Source of the DNA: Betaproteobacteria bacterium
Lineage (GTDB): Bacteria > Pseudomonadota > Gammaproteobacteria > Burkholderiales > SG8-39
Length of the DNA stretch: 64,000 bases
Assembly: GCA_016195915.1 (NCBI GenBank)
Contig: JACPYS010000042.1
Location: forward strand, 198,285 to 262,284
Reading direction: 5' to 3'
Under the pieces are notes generated by a model. It was not told where the DNA came from, searched no databases, and saw nothing but the letters and a program-made list of their open reading frames with translations. Positions 61,245 through 64,000 of the stretch are shown one piece after another; positions within the stretch are counted from its first letter, which is position 1; each line of letters opens with the position of its first letter. The translations under genes and the position numbers were made by a program.

Positions 61245-62463
61245 CTCTGCCCCATCCGAAGATGTAGGGGCTGAAACGGGCTATCGTTTCGGATATCAGG
61301 ACGCTTGGGCAGCGACTATCGCGTGCGCCCTGATCGACGAGCCGGCGGAATTTACGGAGTTGTTTTGTGAACACCATGAGGACGTTTTGCTCAAGCAGGT
61401 GGACGGCAAATTTCAAGGAATCCAAATCAAGACGCGCCAATTGGCAGGTGCTCCTTGGAAGGCCGACGATGAAGGAGTTTTTAAGTTTCTCTGCCGGTTC
61501 GTTCTTCTCGATGCCCAGTTTCCAAACCAGTTTGCGAAGTTTGTATTCGCTACAAACCACTTCTTCTTCGAGATCTCACCAAGCGGGAAGAATCTTCCCC
61601 ATGTTCTGGCGGAAGCAGTGAAGGCGACTGACCTAGCCAGCGCCCCGACCATCGTCAAACGACTCGCAAATAAACTTGCGAAGAAGACGAAACGCAGCGC
61701 GGAGGAAGTGCTGAGCACGCTGAAGAAGACGAAATGTACCGCTGATCTTCCCAAATTGAACGACAGCGGGAAAGTACTCCGCGAGTCCATCATACGAGCT
61801 TACTCACCGGCTCAGGACGCTGTGGCCCACGTGCTTAAGAAAGCCGCAAGCCAGTTGGTAGCTGCGGTTCGCGCAGCTTCCTCTCTGGAGCATCGGGACT
61901 TACTGCCGGCCTATCTATGTTTGTTGAAAGACGCTGAGGCGGTAGAGGCGCGTAGGCGAATTGAGGCCAAGCTGTTTACTCCCGAACGGGTAAGGAAGGT
62001 TCTTCAAGAATCGCTGTCCACTTCATCGCTCCTCGGACATGCGTCCCCCGATGTTGCGGTGCCACCAGGTGAGGCTCGCAATCGGCTCGAAAAGAAACTT
62101 GAAGCGGGCGGATTGTCGGTTGTCTCAGTCAACCTCGCGACAGACTTATCCGCATCAGCCCTTCACCGCTTCTTAGAGTGGTGTGAGCGGTTTGGAGAGA
62201 AGGAAGCGCTACGCCGCTACCACCACTTGAAAACTCTGGTTCTCAAGGACTGTGCGTCTGCGCACGAAGACACCAAGCGTGACCAAGAAATATTCGGTAG
62301 AAAGATGCTGGAAAGCTTACGCGCTCGATTAATTGCGAGAACTCAAGCAGGGAGCGCTGCAGTTTTCGACTGCCGCGAGGAGCACTTGGAGGGCTTTGCC
62401 TACGAACTGACAGGCGCATGCAAAGTTTGGTGGAGCAAGCCGTTCGACCTAAACGAGCGCTAG
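61219..62463 (+). CDS. DUF4297/Cap4-type dsDNA nuclease effector
   Basis: This 414-residue protein has an N-terminal PD-(D/E)xK-like domain: ETGYRFGYQDAWAATIACAL (about 15-34), then HHEDVLLKQVDGKFQGIQIKTRQL (about 53-76), with the acidic residue and the Q-x-K of the nuclease core. This matches the DUF4297/Cap4 group, seen as DNA-degrading effectors in CBASS and in ABC three-component systems. The remaining about 300 residues are helical and probably sense or bind partners. No cyclic-nucleotide synthase is nearby, so CBASS is unlikely. The next gene starts 3 nt after its stop. Confidence 0.75.
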   Translation: MTPQPTPANSAPSEDVGAETGYRFGYQDAWAATIACALIDEPAEFTELFCEHHEDVLLKQVDGKFQGIQIKTRQLAGAPWKADDEGVFKFLCRFVLLDAQFPNQFAKFVFATNHFFFEISPSGKNLPHVLAEAVKATDLASAPTIVKRLANKLAKKTKRSAEEVLSTLKKTKCTADLPKLNDSGKVLRESIIRAYSPAQDAVAHVLKKAASQLVAAVRAASSLEHRDLLPAYLCLLKDAEAVEARRRIEAKLFTPERVRKVLQESLSTSSLLGHASPDVAVPPGEARNRLEKKLEAGGLSVVSVNLATDLSASALHRFLEWCERFGEKEALRRYHHLKTLVLKDCASAHEDTKRDQEIFGRKMLESLRARLIARTQAGSAAVFDCREEHLEGFAYELTGACKVWWSKPFDLNER

Positions 62464-62466
62464 CGC

Positions 62467-63015
62467 ATGGATTTTTTTGAATCTCTTGCCGAACTTGAAG
62501 CCAATCGCGAGCTTCACTGTGCTCGCCTGCTTGTCCTCCTGGGCGCATTCGCTGGTGAAGAGGGCCAAGGCGAAATTGAGGGCCTGACCAAGCTCGCAAA
62601 ACTCGATTTTCTCCTGCGGTACCCCGTGATGCTGGAGAAAGCTTTGGAGGTACGGAACCGTTCAGCAAAATCCGCGGAGGTTCAACCGCACGAACGGAAT
62701 AGTGTCGAATCGAAGATGGTTCGCTACCGCTATGGCCCATGGGACCATCGGTACTGGCAGTTCTTGGCTCTACTCCAAGGCAAGGGGCTGGTACGTATTC
62801 GAAGGCAGGGCCTAGGACGGATGGTCGGGCTAACTGAGAATGGGCGAGCGTTAGCGAAGCAAATCGCCCATAGCTCCGACTATGAGGTTGTTGCGCGACG
62901 TGCCGATGTGCTCAAGGATTCGCTCAACCTCACGGCAACTGGAATCATGCGCTTCGTTTACGCCACATTCCCTGAAATAGCCTCATTGAAGATGAACGAA
63001 CAAATTGAAACATGA
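62467..63015 (+). CDS. Putative middle component of an ABC three-component system
   Basis: This 182-residue protein is a helical, winged-helix-like chain: REL-x-C-ARLLVLLGAF, GLTKLAKLDFLLRYPVMLEKAL (about 43-64), MVRYRYGPWDHRYWQFLALLQGKGLV and a C-terminal amphipathic part. Position between a DUF4297 nuclease and an ABC-type ATPase, with a 4-nt overlap (ATGA) to the latter, is the layout of published ABC-3C defence systems, whose middle components are small wHTH-like proteins. The family call rests mainly on context. Confidence 0.6.
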   Translation: MDFFESLAELEANRELHCARLLVLLGAFAGEEGQGEIEGLTKLAKLDFLLRYPVMLEKALEVRNRSAKSAEVQPHERNSVESKMVRYRYGPWDHRYWQFLALLQGKGLVRIRRQGLGRMVGLTENGRALAKQIAHSSDYEVVARRADVLKDSLNLTATGIMRFVYATFPEIASLKMNEQIET

Positions 63016-64000
63016 AAGTCCGCATCCACAGACTGAAAGTCATCACGAAGGAAACAACCGAAGAGGTCGACTTTACTGCCGACGTGACGTTTATTCACGG
63101 GCCGGTCAGCAGTGGTAAATCTACAACCGCGCGGCTCGTTGATTACTGCTTGGGCAGCGGGCTGGAGCGGACGCCAGCACTGCGGAGTGAATTCATCGGC
63201 GCGCAGCTTTCGGCCATCTTCGGCGACAACTTGCTGGCATTGAAGGCGCTGGAGCACAAGCTTGCGGGCAAAGTCAAATGTGTTTTTATCGATCCGCCGT
63301 ACAACACAGGGAGCGCGTTCACTCACTACGACGACGGAGTAGAGCATTCCATCTGGCTTTCACTCATCCGAGAACGCTTGGAGGTAATTCGCCAATTGCT
63401 CTCGAATGATGGCTCGCTTTGGATCACAATCGATGACACCGAGTCGCATTACCTGAAGGTCTTGTGTGACGAAGTGTTAGGAAGGGCAAATTTCGTCGCA
63501 AACGTCATCTGGCAAAAGCGCTTTGCGCCGAACAGTACTGCGCAGTTCTTGTCGGACTCGCATGATCACGTGCTTGTATATGCGAAGGAGAAGAATTCTT
63601 GGAAGAGAAATCTTCTTCCCCGAGATGAGAAGCACAACAAGAACTACAAGAATCCCGACAACGATACTCGTGGCGTCTGGACATCGGGAGACCTTTCCGC
63701 ACGAAATCCGTACTCGGCGGGAATCTACCCAGTGAATACGCCGTCCGGTCGTGTCATAGCTGGGCCACCGAAGGGAATGTACTGGCGCGTGTCGAAGGAA
63801 AACCTACAAAAGTTGGATCAAGACCATCGAATTTGGTGGGGTGCGGATGGCGACAATGTACCTCGACTAAAGCGATTCCTCTCTGATGTGATGGATGGAA
63901 TCGTTCCGCAAACAATCTGGCTGCAAGACGAAGTGGGTCACACGCAGGAAGCAAAGAAGGAGGTAATGAGCGCTGTCCCGGAGGAAGCAGAGGTGTTTCA
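63012..64000 (+). CDS. Chimeric ORF: ABC-ATPase N-terminus joined to DNA adenine methyltransferase (3' end outside window)
   Basis: The ATG at 63012 opens a frame with no stop to base 64000 (329 codons). Residues 1-68 look like the start of an SMC/ABC-3C ATPase: MKVRIHRLKVITKE, Walker A GPVSSGKST (30-38), then VDYCLGSG. From residue 69 the sequence is a beta-class N6-adenine methyltransferase of type III Mod kind: IFGDNLLALKAL (69-80), catalytic DPPYNTG, SIWLSLIRERLE, NDGSLWITIDD, NVIWQKRF, TPSGRVIAGPPKGMYW, RIWWG. The ATPase lacks its signature and Walker B, and the methyltransferase lacks its usual N-terminus. The join is in frame. It could be a deletion, a true fusion or an assembly error. 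Confidence 0.75.
   Translation, partial: MKVRIHRLKVITKETTEEVDFTADVTFIHGPVSSGKSTTARLVDYCLGSGLERTPALRSEFIGAQLSAIFGDNLLALKALEHKLAGKVKCVFIDPPYNTGSAFTHYDDGVEHSIWLSLIRERLEVIRQLLSNDGSLWITIDDTESHYLKVLCDEVLGRANFVANVIWQKRFAPNSTAQFLSDSHDHVLVYAKEKNSWKRNLLPRDEKHNKNYKNPDNDTRGVWTSGDLSARNPYSAGIYPVNTPSGRVIAGPPKGMYWRVSKENLQKLDQDHRIWWGADGDNVPRLKRFLSDVMDGIVPQTIWLQDEVGHTQEAKKEVMSAVPEEAEVF

Noticed and set aside
61219-62463. CBASS effector (Cap4)
   Set aside because: The nuclease domain fits, but no CD-NTase or accessory CBASS gene is present; the neighbours fit an ABC three-component layout.

Overview
The window is GC-rich DNA (roughly two thirds G+C by eye, visibly lower after about 60.3 kb) with tightly packed genes, 1-8 bp overlaps and frequent GTG/TTG starts. 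The gene content points to a betaproteobacterium of Burkholderiales type. The clues are many Bug/TctC-type periplasmic solute receptors, acyl-CoA catabolic genes, a full Liv-type ABC importer and a pyrophosphate-type phosphofructokinase. No rRNA, tRNA or CRISPR array was recognised.

Layout. 1-1.4 kb: tail of a streptogramin-lyase-like propeller and a secreted esterase. 1.4-7.7 kb: a small ORF, then an operon of MmgE/PrpD, NDP-forming acyl-CoA ligase, class III CoA-transferase and acyl-CoA dehydrogenase. 7.7-11.9 kb: rRNA pseudouridine synthase, glutathione S-transferase and an MgtA-type Mg2+ P-type ATPase. 11.9-21.5 kb: a TctC-rich accessory region. It has two tandem FAD-oxidoreductase/TctC pairs, two further intact TctC genes, two TctC remnants, a HicAB toxin-antitoxin pair beside two 61-bp repeats, a YHS lipoprotein, and an XRE/AbiEii-type nucleotidyltransferase pair with a palindromic operator. 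21.5-31.6 kb: signalling genes. These are a PAS-GGDEF-EAL protein, a multi-PAS histidine kinase, and a minus-strand operon of phosphofructokinase, GNAT, a membrane [2Fe-2S] adenylate cyclase and a Crp/Fnr regulator. A diiron protein is divergent from that operon. 31.7-37.7 kb: a branched-chain amino-acid type ABC importer, a deleted TctC pseudogene and an orphan LolD-like ATPase. 37.9-47.9 kb: a Ser/Thr kinase with a very long charged helix, and a minus-strand operon of pdxH, an APH-fold kinase, a divergent enolase and a 2-hydroxyacid dehydrogenase. Then come a frameshifted metallo-beta-lactamase gene, a SWIB protein, a diguanylate cyclase and a second phosphofructokinase. 47.9-52.9 kb: MFS transporter, EamA fragment, argC, htpX, glyoxalase-II-like hydrolase and aspartate dehydrogenase.

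53.0-64.0 kb is a defence island. It starts with a SNF2-type helicase, an AAA ATPase, DinD, a probable DNA-methyltransferase remnant and an AlbA_2/RecG-like ATP-binding protein. It then becomes lower in GC. There a palindromic operator and promoter drive a probable DNA-binding regulator, a DUF4297/Cap4-type nuclease, a winged-helix 'middle component' and an ABC-type ATPase start. That ATPase open frame runs, a short way after Walker A and without a stop, into a DNA N6-adenine methyltransferase domain (DPPYNTG) and leaves the window. This chimera, inside what looks like a three-component ABC defence cassette, is the most unusual feature.

Other decay or remodelling signals are a 16-bp tandem duplication that breaks the metallo-beta-lactamase gene, an in-gene deletion in a TctC gene, and a duplicated TctC 3' end stranded behind the AbiEii module.
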